Source of the DNA: Dokdonella sp.
GTDB taxonomy: Bacteria; Pseudomonadota; Gammaproteobacteria; Xanthomonadales; Rhodanobacteraceae
Direction: 5' to 3'
Assembly: GCF_017744955.1 (NCBI RefSeq)
Contig: NZ_JAGIAG010000001.1
Location: forward strand, 558,001-622,000
DNA: 64,000 nucleotides
The translations under genes and the position numbers were made by a program. Numbering within the stretch: position 1 is the first letter of the stretch; every line of letters starts with the position of its first letter. The notes under the pieces are model-generated. The model saw only the letters and a program-made list of their open reading frames with translations, was not told where the DNA came from and did not search any database. Of the stretch, positions 16,831 through 26,425 are shown piece after piece.

Positions 16831-19248
16831 TCAGTCGAAGCCATTGCCGAACAACCGGTCCGGCAGCACACCCCAAGGCAGGATGTAGCGCGCCAGACCG
16901 GTGCGGCCGCGTGACTGCCATGTGCCGTAGACGCTGCCGTCGGCGAGCACGCGCCAGCGCCACGGGAAGTTGTCGAAGGGTGGGGTGTCGCTGGCCCCGA
17001 ACGGCAGCAGCGCGCGTGTTTCGAGTGTGATGGCATCCAGCAGCTGCAAGCGCGCACCGTCCGGTGTCGTCGCCGAAAGCAGGTAGCTGCCGCTGCCGAA
17101 GGCGTGCGGAGGTCCGTACCCGCCGGGGCGCGACGCGCGCACCTCGCCGTCGTCTGTCAGACTCCACAACGCGCCTTCTTCAAAATCCCGAGTGTTCAAC
17201 AGCCAGTGGCCGTCGACCGGACCGTAGAGATCCGTCGGTACGGTCCACACCGGCGTCACTCCGGTCAGCGGTATCGGCGATATGGCGATGCCCTGCGGAT
17301 CTATGCGACGCCAGAGCGGCGGCGCATTTGCGTCCGGATTCTGCGACACCAGTACCGCGCCGCCATCCGGTGTGGGAGCCGCCGGCCAATACGCATTGGG
17401 AAAGTCGTGCCGCCAGGCCAGCGTGCCGTCGTTCGCGATCCGCAAGACACTGAGGTTGAATGGGGAGCAGCCGACGTCGCAGATGATCAGGCCCCTGGCG
17501 ACCAAGGTCACGCTGCCGTCGTCGTGCATTCGTGCGGACAGGACGTGAAAGGTATCGTCCAGCATCGGATGGATCTGCACGGAAGACGCCCCGTCCGCGC
17601 GCTCGACCGATTGCCACGCCAGCGCTCCTCTTGCGACGGTCAATACGACGACTCGTGCTGGCGTGGCGAACAGGCGGATCTCCGGATAGCTCCACCCACC
17701 GGTCGCGGCCGGAACCGAAAGATCGATCTGGCCGTTCGCATCGATGTGCTGGATCGATACCGTCCTGTCTGGGTGAGTCGTGCTACCGCCGTCCTGGCGA
17801 ACGCCCCAGGCGTCGCCTTCCGTCGTCAGCGCCGCGGCGATCCATCCCGTGTCGCACCAGGTGCAAGCGTCCACGCGCCAGCGTAGGTCGCCTTCCGGGG
17901 ATCGTGCTTCCAACTGCGCGCCGAGGCTCGCGACGATGCCGACGCCTTCCACGGCATCGAGCGAATACAGCCAGGCCGGACCCTGCACCGACCGACAAGG
18001 CAGCGGATAGCGGACGATCCCGCCGTCGTCGTGCAGGCGCACGACGCGCGGATAGACGGCGCATGGATTGTCAGGTTCGAGCGATCTGTCGCCGACCAGC
18101 AGCTCCGTTTCGCCACCGGCCTGTCGCGGTTGGCTGGCCTCCGCATGCACGCCGCCGAGTGAGCGGCTCCACACGGTCAGGCCCGTCGCTGTGACTGCAT
18201 CGGCGAGAAGGTCGGCGTCCGTCCACCGCAGTGCCAGCACCCCCGAATCGCGCACGACGAAGCGATCGGCGGGAATGCGCCACAGTACGCTGCCGGAAGC
18301 CGGATCGATGCGATGGACTTCGGCGGGCGCGCTCCACGTTTCGGCCAGAGCGTAGACGGCTCCGTCGGCGTCGTGCGCGACGTGCTGATACGAAGACGAG
18401 ATCGCCGAGCCGGCGATCCAGAGCAGGCGCTTGCCGCCGGCATCGTAGCGTGCGAACAGGCTGCGCCCGGTGCCGCCGACGAGCACTGCGCTGCCGTCGG
18501 GCAGCACGTCGAGATCGGTGAGGCGGATGCCGCCGCAATTGCTGCAGGAAGAGGTGTCCGATCCGAGTCGCGTGCCGTCGAGATCGAAGCGAGCCAGCGT
18601 CGCCTGCGTCGTCGAAACCGCCACCCACAAGTCGTCGTTGGCGCCGAGCGCGAGCGCGCCGCCCCAGAAGCCTCCAGCGTCTTCGACGACGTCGGCCGTC
18701 CACTGCACGACGCCGTCGCGACCGATGCGCGCGAGCAGCGGCGGGCGCAGGACGACGATCGAGCCGTCGGGCAAGGCTTCCATGCGGACGCAATCGCTGT
18801 TGCAGATTCCGGAATGGGGGATCGGCACCGACCATTGCAGCTGAAGGGCGTTGTCGAAGCGCATGGCTACGGCATCGTCCTGATGCGCGCCTGCAAGCAG
18901 GTAGAAGCCGGTTTCATCGGGGTCGGGGCGCAGAACGACATCGGATTGCGACTGGTCGTCGCCGGCGGCCTGCGTGCGCGCCAACAGCACGCTGCCGTCC
19001 GCAGCATAGCGCCGCAGCACGACATCGCTGGAGGCCCCCGCCGTCACGGCGATACGCTCGCCGCCGGCCACCGCCAAGGTGGTCGACGACAGCGAATGGG
19101 CTATGCGGTCGTAGGCGAGGCCCTCGCGCCAAAGCGACGTCGTCCATTGCGGAGAGACTTCGGATTCTCCGGCGTGCAGACGGGCTGCAAGCAAAAGCAA
19201 AAGCAGTAGAACCGCCAGGCTCCATGGCCTCGTGGGTTGCGCTCGCAT
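16831..19248 (-). CDS. Large secreted PQQ-like/beta-propeller protein with FGNGFD tail
   Basis: 805 residues. After a signal peptide (MRAQPTRPWSLAVLLLLLLLAARLHA) come many repeats of the form Trp...DGSxxxLRP..LLARIGRDGVVQWTADV, SAVLVGGTGRSLFARYDAGGKRLLW and HRIDPASGSVLWRIPADRF, typical of PQQ-like/WD-type propellers. Several Cys pairs (CNSDC, CSNCG, CTWC) could form disulfides. It ends PDRLFGNGFD. The start ATG at 19246-19248 directly precedes the signal peptide; longer in-frame starts would bury it. Base composition is slightly less GC-biased than in core genes. Function unknown, possibly a surface or scaffold protein. Confidence 0.75.
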   Translation of the reverse strand: MRAQPTRPWSLAVLLLLLLLAARLHAGESEVSPQWTTSLWREGLAYDRIAHSLSSTTLAVAGGERIAVTAGASSDVVLRRYAADGSVLLARTQAAGDDQSQSDVVLRPDPDETGFYLLAGAHQDDAVAMRFDNALQLQWSVPIPHSGICNSDCVRMEALPDGSIVVLRPPLLARIGRDGVVQWTADVVEDAGGFWGGALALGANDDLWVAVSTTQATLARFDLDGTRLGSDTSSCSNCGGIRLTDLDVLPDGSAVLVGGTGRSLFARYDAGGKRLLWIAGSAISSSYQHVAHDADGAVYALAETWSAPAEVHRIDPASGSVLWRIPADRFVVRDSGVLALRWTDADLLADAVTATGLTVWSRSLGGVHAEASQPRQAGGETELLVGDRSLEPDNPCAVYPRVVRLHDDGGIVRYPLPCRSVQGPAWLYSLDAVEGVGIVASLGAQLEARSPEGDLRWRVDACTWCDTGWIAAALTTEGDAWGVRQDGGSTTHPDRTVSIQHIDANGQIDLSVPAATGGWSYPEIRLFATPARVVVLTVARGALAWQSVERADGASSVQIHPMLDDTFHVLSARMHDDGSVTLVARGLIICDVGCSPFNLSVLRIANDGTLAWRHDFPNAYWPAAPTPDGGAVLVSQNPDANAPPLWRRIDPQGIAISPIPLTGVTPVWTVPTDLYGPVDGHWLLNTRDFEEGALWSLTDDGEVRASRPGGYGPPHAFGSGSYLLSATTPDGARLQLLDAITLETRALLPFGASDTPPFDNFPWRWRVLADGSVYGTWQSRGRTGLARYILPWGVLPDRLFGNGFD

Positions 19249-19399
19249 CCGATCGATCCTCCCCGCGTATTCGCGCCGACGCTCTTCGCGGCCTCCCTTC
19301 GTGACGCACTGTAACATTGACGTTGCGACGACGCCGCCGAGCATCCAGGTTTGGATAGACTCGATCGGGCTCCGCGGACGACGCTATGGGAGGTTCGAC

Positions 19400-21109
19400 A
19401 TGTCCAGCACGCCGGCGCGCGCCGCCGCGCTGATCCTCGACGCCTTCCTCGACTACAACGAGCGCTTCGCCGACATCACGCGGCGCGCGAAGCGGCATTT
19501 CGAGCAGCGCGACTGGCGCGCGGCGCAGATCGACGCGTTGGCGCGCATCGATCTCTACGACGTCTGCGTCGCGGAAACATTGGCGCGGCTGGAACTGCTG
19601 CTCGACGACCGCGTGCGCTCGCGTTCGCTGTGGTCGGCGATGCGCAATGAATACGAAGCGCAGGTCGAATCGCTGATCGACCGCGAGCTGACCAAGACCT
19701 TCTTCAACACGCTGTCGCGGCGCTTCTTCCACACGCTCGGCGTCGACGCGGAGATCGAGTTCGTCGCGCTCGACCTGGACCCGACCGTCGGCATCGCCGA
19801 GCAGGTCGCGCTGAGGCGCTACGAAATCGCGCCCGATCTCATCGCGACCTGCGCGCGCCTGCTCGACGACTATCCGTTCGCGATCGGCTACGTCGACGTC
19901 GAGCGCGCCGCCGCGGCGATCGCGCGCGAGATCGCCGAGCGCACCTTCGAGGAAGGCGTGCCGCTGCGCGCGATCGAACTGCTGCGGCCGGTGTTCTATC
20001 GCGAGCGCCGCGCCTACCTGGTCGGCCGCATCGACGACGGCGAAGGCGGCGTGCCGCTGGTGATCGCGCTGACCAGCACGCCGGCCGGCGTGCACGCCGA
20101 CGCGGTGCTGACCAATCTCAACCAGGTCTCGCTGCTGTTCGGCTACGCGCGCAACGCGTTCCACGCCGACCTGCCGACGATCGGCGACACCGTCGTGTTC
20201 CTCGAGGCGCTGATGCCGCACAAGCCGGTCGGCGAGATCTACAGCGTGCTCGGGCGGCTGAAGCAGGGCAAGACGGAACGCTATCGGCATCTGTTCCGGC
20301 ATCTGTCCGAGCATCCCGGGGAACGGCTCGTGCGCGCCGACGGCGAGCGCGGCATGGTCATGGCGGTGTTCACGCCGCGCGACTATCCGGTCGTGATCAA
20401 GCTGATCCGCGACCGCTTCGCCTATCCGAAGGACATCGCGCGCCGCCAGGTCGAGGAGAAGTACCGGCTGGTGTTCGGCTACGACCGCGTCGGCCGTCTG
20501 GTGGACGCGCAGGAGTTCCGCAACCTGCGTTTCGCGCGGCATCAATTCGACGCCGACATGCTGGCCGAGCTGGTCGACGAGTGCGCCGAGACGGTGGAAG
20601 CCGACGGCGATGAAATCGTGATCCGGCATTGCTACATCGAACGCCGCCTGCGGCCACTGAATCTCTACGCGCGCGAGGCCGCGGCGGATGCGGCCGAGCG
20701 GGCCGTGCTCGACTACGGCCAGGCGATCAAGGATCTCGCGCGCAGCAACATCTTTCCCGGCGATCTGCTGCTGAAGAACTTCGGCGTCTCGCGCATCGGC
20801 CGCGCGATCTTCTACGACTACGACGAACTGTGCCTGGTCGAGCAATGCCGCTTCCGCAAGCTGCCGCAGGCGCGCGAGGGCGACGAGACGCGCCCGCTCG
20901 AGGATTGGCTCAGCGTGCGCGAGAGCGACGTCTTCCCGGAACAGTTCCCGCGCTTCCTGGGTCTGCCCGAGGCATTGCGCACGGCGCTGCTGCGTGCACA
21001 TCCGGAAATCTTCGAAGCGACCTGGTGGCAGTCGCTGCAGCAGCGCTTCCACGCCGGCGAGCACGTCGACGTGCCGCCGTATCCGGCGTCGGCGCGCCTG
21101 CCGGACTGA
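19400..21109 (+). CDS. aceK: Isocitrate dehydrogenase kinase/phosphatase
   Basis: AceK phosphorylates and dephosphorylates Icd to divert isocitrate into the glyoxylate shunt. The 569-residue product matches the family length (about 578 in E. coli). The N-terminal regulatory half opens AALILDAFLDYNERFADITRRAKRHFEQRDW; the C-terminal kinase-like half contains the catalytic loop FPGDLLLKNF and the metal-binding DYDE. GGGAGG at 19388-19393 fixes the start at ATG 19400. Unlike in enterobacteria it is not in an aceBAK operon: no isocitrate lyase or malate synthase gene is in the window. It is divergent from the propeller gene. Confidence 0.96.
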   Translation: MSSTPARAAALILDAFLDYNERFADITRRAKRHFEQRDWRAAQIDALARIDLYDVCVAETLARLELLLDDRVRSRSLWSAMRNEYEAQVESLIDRELTKTFFNTLSRRFFHTLGVDAEIEFVALDLDPTVGIAEQVALRRYEIAPDLIATCARLLDDYPFAIGYVDVERAAAAIAREIAERTFEEGVPLRAIELLRPVFYRERRAYLVGRIDDGEGGVPLVIALTSTPAGVHADAVLTNLNQVSLLFGYARNAFHADLPTIGDTVVFLEALMPHKPVGEIYSVLGRLKQGKTERYRHLFRHLSEHPGERLVRADGERGMVMAVFTPRDYPVVIKLIRDRFAYPKDIARRQVEEKYRLVFGYDRVGRLVDAQEFRNLRFARHQFDADMLAELVDECAETVEADGDEIVIRHCYIERRLRPLNLYAREAAADAAERAVLDYGQAIKDLARSNIFPGDLLLKNFGVSRIGRAIFYDYDELCLVEQCRFRKLPQAREGDETRPLEDWLSVRESDVFPEQFPRFLGLPEALRTALLRAHPEIFEATWWQSLQQRFHAGEHVDVPPYPASARLPD

Positions 21110-21244
21110 AACGCGCGGCGGATCGTTCGGCGAACGTGCGAACGAGCATCAGCCGCCTGGGAGGTGTTCGGACGGGCACGCACCGAACATGTGACGAACA
21201 GGCGCGAGCCACCGCCGGATCGTGCCCGACGGCGGCTCGCTCGA

Positions 21245-21409
21245 TCAAGCGCGCGGCTTGCGGCCCATGATCAGCGAGGCGATGAACAGCACCAGGAAGA
21301 TCAGGAACAGGACCTTCGCGATGCCGGCGGCGGCGCCGGCGATGCCGCCGAAGCCGAGGACGGCGGCGATCAGGGCGATGACGAGAAAGACGATGGCGTA
21401 ATGCAGCAT
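21245..21409 (-). CDS. DUF1328 small membrane protein
   Basis: 54 residues with two hydrophobic helices joined by a Gly/Ala-rich turn ([20 protein letters not shown] ... [17 protein letters not shown]), ending in basic GRKPRA. This is the DUF1328/YtjA pattern of tiny inner-membrane proteins, often stress linked but without known function. An excellent ribosome site AAAGGAGG precedes the ATG at 21407-21409. A hairpin-forming GC segment lies downstream near 21204-21240. Confidence 0.85.
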   Translation of the reverse strand: MLHYAIVFLVIALIAAVLGFGGIAGAAAGIAKVLFLIFLVLFIASLIMGRKPRA

Positions 21410-21574
21410 GGTGCCTCCTTTGTGCCGGAGCGATCCAATACGAGCACCCTTCCCCCGCGAACGACCATGCCGATCCGCGCATGAATCGCGAGTGACTTCG
21501 TTCCCGCGCGAGTGCGCCGCGAGCGCGCAACGGCCTGTGCTACGCTCCCGCGATCCGATCCGAAGGGGTTTGCA

Positions 21575-22504
21575 ATGAACAAGTTCGTCCGTGTGTTGCC
21601 GCTGGTCGTCGCTCTGGCCGCGTGTGGTGCGGAGCAGCCGGCGGCGCCGACTGCCGCCGCGCCGAAGCCCGCGCCCGCCGATCAGCCGGCGCAGCCGGCT
21701 CCGCCGCAGAGCGCCGGCGACCTGTTCGCCGCGAAGCTGGACCAGGTGCTCGCCGGCGACTGGCGTTCCCCGGAGAACAAGGCGCGCGATCAGTACCGTC
21801 ATCCGAAGCAGACGCTGGAGTTCTTCGGCATCAAGTCCGGCGACACGGTAGTCGAGATCACGCCCGGCGGCGGCGGCTGGTACACCGAGGTGCTGGCACC
21901 CCTGCTGAAGGGCAGCGGCACGTACTACGCGGCGATCGCGCAGGACGCGGCCTCCGACTACACGCGCAAGAACAACGAGAAGTACCGCGCCAAGCTGCAG
22001 GAGAAGCCGGCGCAGTACGGCGAGGTCAAGCTGGTCGAATTCGATCCGAAGGCGCCGGCGTTCGGCGCGCCCGGTTCGGCCGACGTCGTGCTGACCTTCC
22101 GCAACGTGCACAACTGGACCGAGGACGGCAGCGCCGCGCCGATGTTCAAGGCGTTCTTCGAGGCGCTCAAGCCGGGCGGCACGCTCGGCGTGGTCGACCA
22201 TCGCGCCGCGGCCGGCGCGGACCTGGAGAAGATCAAGGAGTCCGGCTACCTGCCGCAGGACTACGTGATCAAGCTCGCCACCGACGCCGGCTTCAAGCTG
22301 GTCGACCAGAGCGAGATCAACGCCAATCCGAAGGACACCAAGGACTACGAGAAGGGCGTGTGGACACTGCCGCCGACCTTGGCGCTGAAGGAACAGGATC
22401 GCGACAAGTACCTGGCGATCGGCGAGTCGGATCGCATGACGCTGAAGTTCGTCAAGCCGCAGGGCGACGCGATCTTCCAGGGCGGCGACAAGCGTCAGAA
22501 CTGA
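21575..22504 (+). CDS. Lipoprotein-signal SAM-dependent methyltransferase-like protein (COG4798 type)
   Basis: 309 residues. The N-terminus is a lipoprotein signal (lipobox LAAC, Cys 17) followed by an Ala/Pro linker. The body has a Rossmann methyltransferase layout: [23 protein letters not shown] as motif I, then [13 protein letters not shown] and [14 protein letters not shown]. This matches the predicted-methyltransferase family that often carries signal sequences. Location outside the cytoplasm is odd for an AdoMet enzyme, since AdoMet is not known to be available there. AAGGGG at 21562-21567 supports the start. Reaction and substrate unknown. Confidence 0.85.
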   Translation: MNKFVRVLPLVVALAACGAEQPAAPTAAAPKPAPADQPAQPAPPQSAGDLFAAKLDQVLAGDWRSPENKARDQYRHPKQTLEFFGIKSGDTVVEITPGGGGWYTEVLAPLLKGSGTYYAAIAQDAASDYTRKNNEKYRAKLQEKPAQYGEVKLVEFDPKAPAFGAPGSADVVLTFRNVHNWTEDGSAAPMFKAFFEALKPGGTLGVVDHRAAAGADLEKIKESGYLPQDYVIKLATDAGFKLVDQSEINANPKDTKDYEKGVWTLPPTLALKEQDRDKYLAIGESDRMTLKFVKPQGDAIFQGGDKRQN

Positions 22505-22522
22505 CGCCGGCGCGCCCGCGGC

Positions 22523-23260
22523 TCAGGGACCTTCGGCCAGCGCGAGCGCCGGCGGTCCCTCGATCGCCGCCTGCCAGGTGCGCTCGAGCACGGCGAAGCG
22601 GCCGGCGTTCCTCGCCAGCAGCACCAGGGTGCCGTTGCGGATCGGCACTTCGCGCCCGTGCAGGCCGTCGTGCTCGAAGTCCGTCACGGCGGGCACGCGG
22701 TGCTGCACGATGTAGACGACGCTGACCGGTTCGCCGTCCTGCGGCATGACCATGTGCACCGTGCGCCAGTTGCCGACCGGGCATTCGGCGACGTAGGCGA
22801 CGCCGTCCGGGACCGCGGCGAGCGCGACGCCGCGATCGGCGAACGCCTTGCGCACGTCCGCTTCCGGCAACGATGCCGTGCGCGACCAGGCGGCACGCTC
22901 GGCCGGCGCCGTCACGTGGTCGGCGACGAGTTGCGAGAGCGGCGCCGGCGCGACGGCCGTGCGGCGCCACAAGCCGACGGCGAGCACGAGACTGGCCGCC
23001 GCGGCGAGCGCGATCCAGCCCAGCCGCACGCGACTCGCACTGCGCCGCCGGCGTTCGCCGGTCAGCTGCGCCAGCAGGATGCGATCGGCGAGACCGTCCG
23101 GCACCGGCACGCTCAACGCCGCGGCGAGATGCGCCTCGAACGCCTGCGCGCGCGCGTAGGCGTCGGCGCAGAACGGGCAGTTCTGCAGGTGCTCGCGCGC
23201 GGCGCGGTCGCCGACGTGCGGATCGCTGCCGAGCAGGCGGCGGAACTCAAGGCAGTCCAT
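22523..23260 (-). CDS. Anti-sigma factor with zinc-finger-like N-terminus
   Basis: 245 residues. The N-terminus MDCLEFRRLLGSDPHVGDRAAREHLQNCPFCADAYARA has the HxxxCxxC pattern of ZAS-type anti-sigma domains. A single TM helix lies at about 83-101 (LGWIALAAAASLVLAVGLW), followed by a periplasmic domain. It should hold the partner ECF sigma factor at the membrane. Its start lies 14 bases inside the sigma gene, showing tight coupling. The periplasmic part has a DUF3379-like look, but that is not certain. Confidence 0.85.
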   Translation of the reverse strand: MDCLEFRRLLGSDPHVGDRAAREHLQNCPFCADAYARAQAFEAHLAAALSVPVPDGLADRILLAQLTGERRRRSASRVRLGWIALAAAASLVLAVGLWRRTAVAPAPLSQLVADHVTAPAERAAWSRTASLPEADVRKAFADRGVALAAVPDGVAYVAECPVGNWRTVHMVMPQDGEPVSVVYIVQHRVPAVTDFEHDGLHGREVPIRNGTLVLLARNAGRFAVLERTWQAAIEGPPALALAEGP

Positions 23261-23813
23261 GCAGCGCCGCCTCCTTCGTGGTTTCGCCGTCGAGCAGGGC
23301 GCGCAGCTTCTGCCGCGCACGGAACACCTGGGTCATCACGGCCGCTTCGCTGATGCGCAATTCGCGCGCGATCTCGGCGCAGGAAAAGCCGCCGAGCACC
23401 TGCAGCACCAGCGGCTCGCGGTACTTCGGTTCGAGTTTCGCGATCGCCGCGCGCAGCACGGCGTCCTCGCCGAGGTGCTCGGGACCGGGCGCGGCGTCGC
23501 CGAGTTCGAGCTCGGCGATGTCGGTGGTCGGCATCGGCTTGCGTTCGTACAGGCGCGCGTGCTCGCGGCGCAGGATCGTCGTCAGCCACGCTTTGGCGGC
23601 GACGTTCTCGCGCAAGGAATCGAGGCCGCGCCAGGCGCGCAGGAAGGTCTCCTGGACCAGGTCCTGCGCGAGCGCTTCCTGGCCGCACAGCCAGAAGGCG
23701 TATCGGTACAGCTCGCCGGAATGCGCGCGCACGAGGGCCTCGTACTGGTGCTGACGTTGGCTCACGTCAGCACCAGACCGGACTCGGGCGGCGTCGCTTG
23801 CAGATTCCGTCAT
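23247..23813 (-). CDS. ECF RNA polymerase sigma factor
   Basis: 188 residues with region 2 (YRYAFWLCGQEALAQDLVQETFLRAWR) and region 4 (YREPLVLQVLGGFSCAEIARELRISEAAVMTQVFRARQKLR) of ECF sigma-70 factors. It would direct a stress or envelope regulon when freed from the anti-sigma factor encoded next. The ATG at 23811-23813 has no evident ribosome site; an internal GTG at 23765 is an alternative. It begins only 12 bases after the stop of the cupredoxin-like gene, so the three genes may form one transcript. Confidence 0.9.
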   Translation of the reverse strand: MTESASDAARVRSGADVSQRQHQYEALVRAHSGELYRYAFWLCGQEALAQDLVQETFLRAWRGLDSLRENVAAKAWLTTILRREHARLYERKPMPTTDIAELELGDAAPGPEHLGEDAVLRAAIAKLEPKYREPLVLQVLGGFSCAEIARELRISEAAVMTQVFRARQKLRALLDGETTKEAALHGLP

Positions 23814-23825
23814 GCGACGGCGATG

Positions 23826-24605
23826 TTACTCCGGTATGCCGTCGAATCCGTCCTCGAAGATCGTGTCCGACGCCGTCACCGTGAACTCGACCGGCAGCGA
23901 GATCGGATCGTGCGCCGGATCGTTGCTGTGCACGCAGACGTTGGCGTTGTAGACGCCCGCCGCCAGCGCCGCGGCGTCGAGCGTGACGTCGACCGGCGTC
24001 GCCGCCGCGCCCGGCGCGATGCTGCCGGCGGCTGGGCTCAGTGCCAGCCACGGTACCGTGCCCGGCGTGGCGCAGTCGGTCTCGGCGGTGTCGGCGGTCC
24101 AGTCCAGCGCGGCCGTGCCGGCGTTGGCGATCGAGAATGCGGCCGTCGCCGACGAGCCCGCGGGAGCGGTGCCGCTGAGCGAGGTCTGGTCGACCTCGGC
24201 GATCGGGCCGGCGGCGGCTTCGATCGTGATCGTGCCGGCCATGCCGCCGCCGCCGCTGCTGCCGTGCACTTCGCAGTAGTAGCCGACCGTGCCGGCGGTC
24301 GGGAAGGTCACCGTTGCCGACCAGCCGTTGCTGGCGGGGTCGCCGTTGCCGGTGCCGACGCCGTCGCAGCCGTTCGCGCAGCGGAACGGGGTGATCGCGC
24401 CGTCGTCGGAGAGGACGTTGTGGAAGCCGAGGCCGGCGGGATCGTTCTTGAACGTGACCGTGTCGCCGACCTGGATCGTCAGGGTCGCCGGAAAGAAGTT
24501 GCGGCCGCCGGGCCCGTTGCGGGCGAGCACTTCATGATCGGTGGCGAAGGCGGACAAAGGGGCCAGCGCGACGGCGCCGGCCACGAACGCGAGCAGGATG
24601 CGCAT
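23826..24605 (-). CDS. Secreted cupredoxin-like protein with Ig-like domain and FEDGFD tail
   Basis: 259 residues. Signal peptide MRILLAFVAGAVALAPLSAFA. The first domain (about 22-130) resembles plastocyanin: VGDTVTFKNDPAGLGFHNVLSDDG and YYCEVHGSSGGGGMAGTI give the His, Cys, His, Met set for type 1 copper. The second domain (about 140-240) is an Ig/ASPM-SPD2-Hydin-like beta-sandwich ending PVEFTV. The C-terminus is SDTIFEDGFDGIPE, another instance of the tail seen in three other secreted proteins here. Probable role: extracytoplasmic copper binding or electron transfer. It precedes the ECF sigma gene by 12 bases. Confidence 0.82.
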   Translation of the reverse strand: MRILLAFVAGAVALAPLSAFATDHEVLARNGPGGRNFFPATLTIQVGDTVTFKNDPAGLGFHNVLSDDGAITPFRCANGCDGVGTGNGDPASNGWSATVTFPTAGTVGYYCEVHGSSGGGGMAGTITIEAAAGPIAEVDQTSLSGTAPAGSSATAAFSIANAGTAALDWTADTAETDCATPGTVPWLALSPAAGSIAPGAAATPVDVTLDAAALAAGVYNANVCVHSNDPAHDPISLPVEFTVTASDTIFEDGFDGIPE

Positions 24606-24685
24606 ACAGGTTCTCCCCGGAGTGGAACCCGTTGAGTACCGCCAGCGCGGCCGATGGTTGCGGGTCCGGCGGAAGCCGGCGGCGC

Positions 24686-25567
24686 TCAGCGAATCCGTTC
24701 GAGCAGGCCGTCCAGCTCGTCCAGGCTGTGGTAGTGGATCACCAGCTTGCCGCGGCCGTTGCGGCCGTGCGCGAGGTTCACGCGCGTGGCGAGCTTCTCC
24801 GCCAGGTCGCGCTCCAGCGCGGCGATGTTGGGGTCGCGCGCGGTCTTGCTCTTGGCGGCGCCGGCGCCGAGCGGCGCGCCGAGGCGGCGCACGGCGTCTT
24901 CGAGCTCGCGCACCGACCATTCCTTCTCGGCCGCCTCGCGCGCGAGCGCGACCGCGCGCATCGGCGGCTGCACGGTGGCGAGCGCGCGCGCGTGGCCCAT
25001 TTCGAGCTTGCGGTCGTCGAGCAGGCGCTTGATGTCGTCCGGCAGGTCGAGCAGGCGCAGCAGGTTCGACACCGCCGCGCGCGAGCGGCCGACCGCGTCG
25101 GCGACCTGCTGGTGGGTCAGCTCGAACTCGTCGATCAGGCGCGTCAGCGCCTGCGCTTCCTCCAGCGGCGACAGGTCCTCGCGCTGGATGTTCTCGATCA
25201 GCGCCATCGCGACCACGGCCTGGTCCGGCACTTCCTTGACCAGCGCCGGGATTTCGGCGAGGCCGGCCTGCTGCGCGGCGCGCCAGCGGCGCTCGCCGGC
25301 GATCAGCTCGTAGCGGCCCGGCCCGATCGCGCGCACCACGACCGGCTGGATCAGGCCCTGGGCCTTGATGGACGCGGCCAGCTCCTCGATGCGCTCGGCG
25401 TCGAAATGATGGCGCGGCTGGTACTTGCCGGGCTTGATCGCGGCGGTTTCGAGCGTGCGCAGTTCGCCTTCGGCCTCGTTCGCCGTCGCCGGCGCGCCGG
25501 GATCGCCGCCGCCGAGCAGGGCGTCCAGGCCGCGTCCGAGTCCGAGTCCTTTTTTCTTCGCCGCCAT
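24686..25567 (-). CDS. parB: Chromosome partitioning protein ParB
   Basis: 293 residues. ParB binds parS, hydrolyses CTP and spreads as a clamp for chromosome segregation. The N-terminal ParA-activating peptide KKKGLGLGRGLDALLGG is present, followed by the CTP-binding region (GLIQPVVVRAIGPGRYELIAGERRWRAAQQAG), the helix-turn-helix LTHQQVADAVGRSRAAVSNLLRLL, and a C-terminal dimer domain. It is 66 bases downstream of parA in the conserved rsmG-parA-parB order. No parS-like TGTTTCACGTGAAACA site was noticed in the window. Confidence 0.97.
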   Translation of the reverse strand: MAAKKKGLGLGRGLDALLGGGDPGAPATANEAEGELRTLETAAIKPGKYQPRHHFDAERIEELAASIKAQGLIQPVVVRAIGPGRYELIAGERRWRAAQQAGLAEIPALVKEVPDQAVVAMALIENIQREDLSPLEEAQALTRLIDEFELTHQQVADAVGRSRAAVSNLLRLLDLPDDIKRLLDDRKLEMGHARALATVQPPMRAVALAREAAEKEWSVRELEDAVRRLGAPLGAGAAKSKTARDPNIAALERDLAEKLATRVNLAHGRNGRGKLVIHYHSLDELDGLLERIR

Positions 25568-25633
25568 AGTGAGTTCTCCGTGCGATCGTCCGTGATCGCG
25601 AAAATCGGGAAGCGGCCGTCCCGGCCGCCGTCT

Positions 25634-26425
25634 TCAATGAGTCGCCGCTTCGACCGCCGCCGGCCCGCGTTCGCGCCGCAGCATCTCGCCGGCGAGGCCG
25701 AGGTAGGCGATCGCGCCGCGCGATTCGCGGTCGTACAGGTTGATCGGTTTGCCGTGGCTCGGCGCTTCGGCCAGGCGCACGTTGCGCGGGATGATCGAGC
25801 GGAACACCTTGTCGCCGAAGTGCTTGGTCAGCTGCAGCGAGACTTCGTTGCCGAGGTTGTTGCGCACGTCGTACATCGTGCGCAGCAGGCCCTCGATCTC
25901 CAGGCGCGGATTGAGCCGCGCGCGCACCGCCTTGATCGTGTCGAGCAGGCTCGACAGGCCTTCCAGCGCGAAGTACTCGCACTGCACCGGAATCAGCACG
26001 CCGTGCGCGGCGGTCAGCGCGTTGATCGTCAGCAGATGCAGGGTCGGTGGACAGTCGATCAGGATCGTGTGGTAGCGGTCGCCGAGCTTGGCCAGCTGGT
26101 CCTTCAGGCGCATCTCGCGCGCCAGCGTGTCCATCAGCTTCAGCTCGGCGGCGGTCAGGTCGCCGCTGCCGGGCAGGAGATCGAAGCCGGCCTCGGTGGT
26201 CTGGATCACGTCCTCGATCGCGGCTTCCTCGAGCAGCACCTCGCAACCGCTCGGCTTGGCCGTGCGCTTGTCGACGCCGGCCGCCATCGTCGCGTTGCCC
26301 TGCGGATCGAGATCGATCAGTAGCACCTTGCGCTTGGTCTCGGCCAAGGCGGCGGCGAGGTTGACCGCAGTCGTGGTCTTGCCGACCCCGCCTTTCTGGT
26401 TTGCCACCGCGATGATGCGCGTCAT
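25634..26425 (-). CDS. parA: Chromosome partitioning ATPase ParA (Soj)
   Basis: 263 residues from [28 protein letters not shown], a deviant Walker A with both Lys residues (KGGVGKT). Further motifs are [12 protein letters not shown] and [13 protein letters not shown]. It forms nucleoid-bound ATP dimers that move ParB-parS complexes. The ATG at 26423-26425 overlaps the rsmG stop in ATGA, which decides it over an in-frame start 18 bases upstream. Confidence 0.97.
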   Translation of the reverse strand: MTRIIAVANQKGGVGKTTTAVNLAAALAETKRKVLLIDLDPQGNATMAAGVDKRTAKPSGCEVLLEEAAIEDVIQTTEAGFDLLPGSGDLTAAELKLMDTLAREMRLKDQLAKLGDRYHTILIDCPPTLHLLTINALTAAHGVLIPVQCEYFALEGLSSLLDTIKAVRARLNPRLEIEGLLRTMYDVRNNLGNEVSLQLTKHFGDKVFRSIIPRNVRLAEAPSHGKPINLYDRESRGAIAYLGLAGEMLRRERGPAAVEAATH

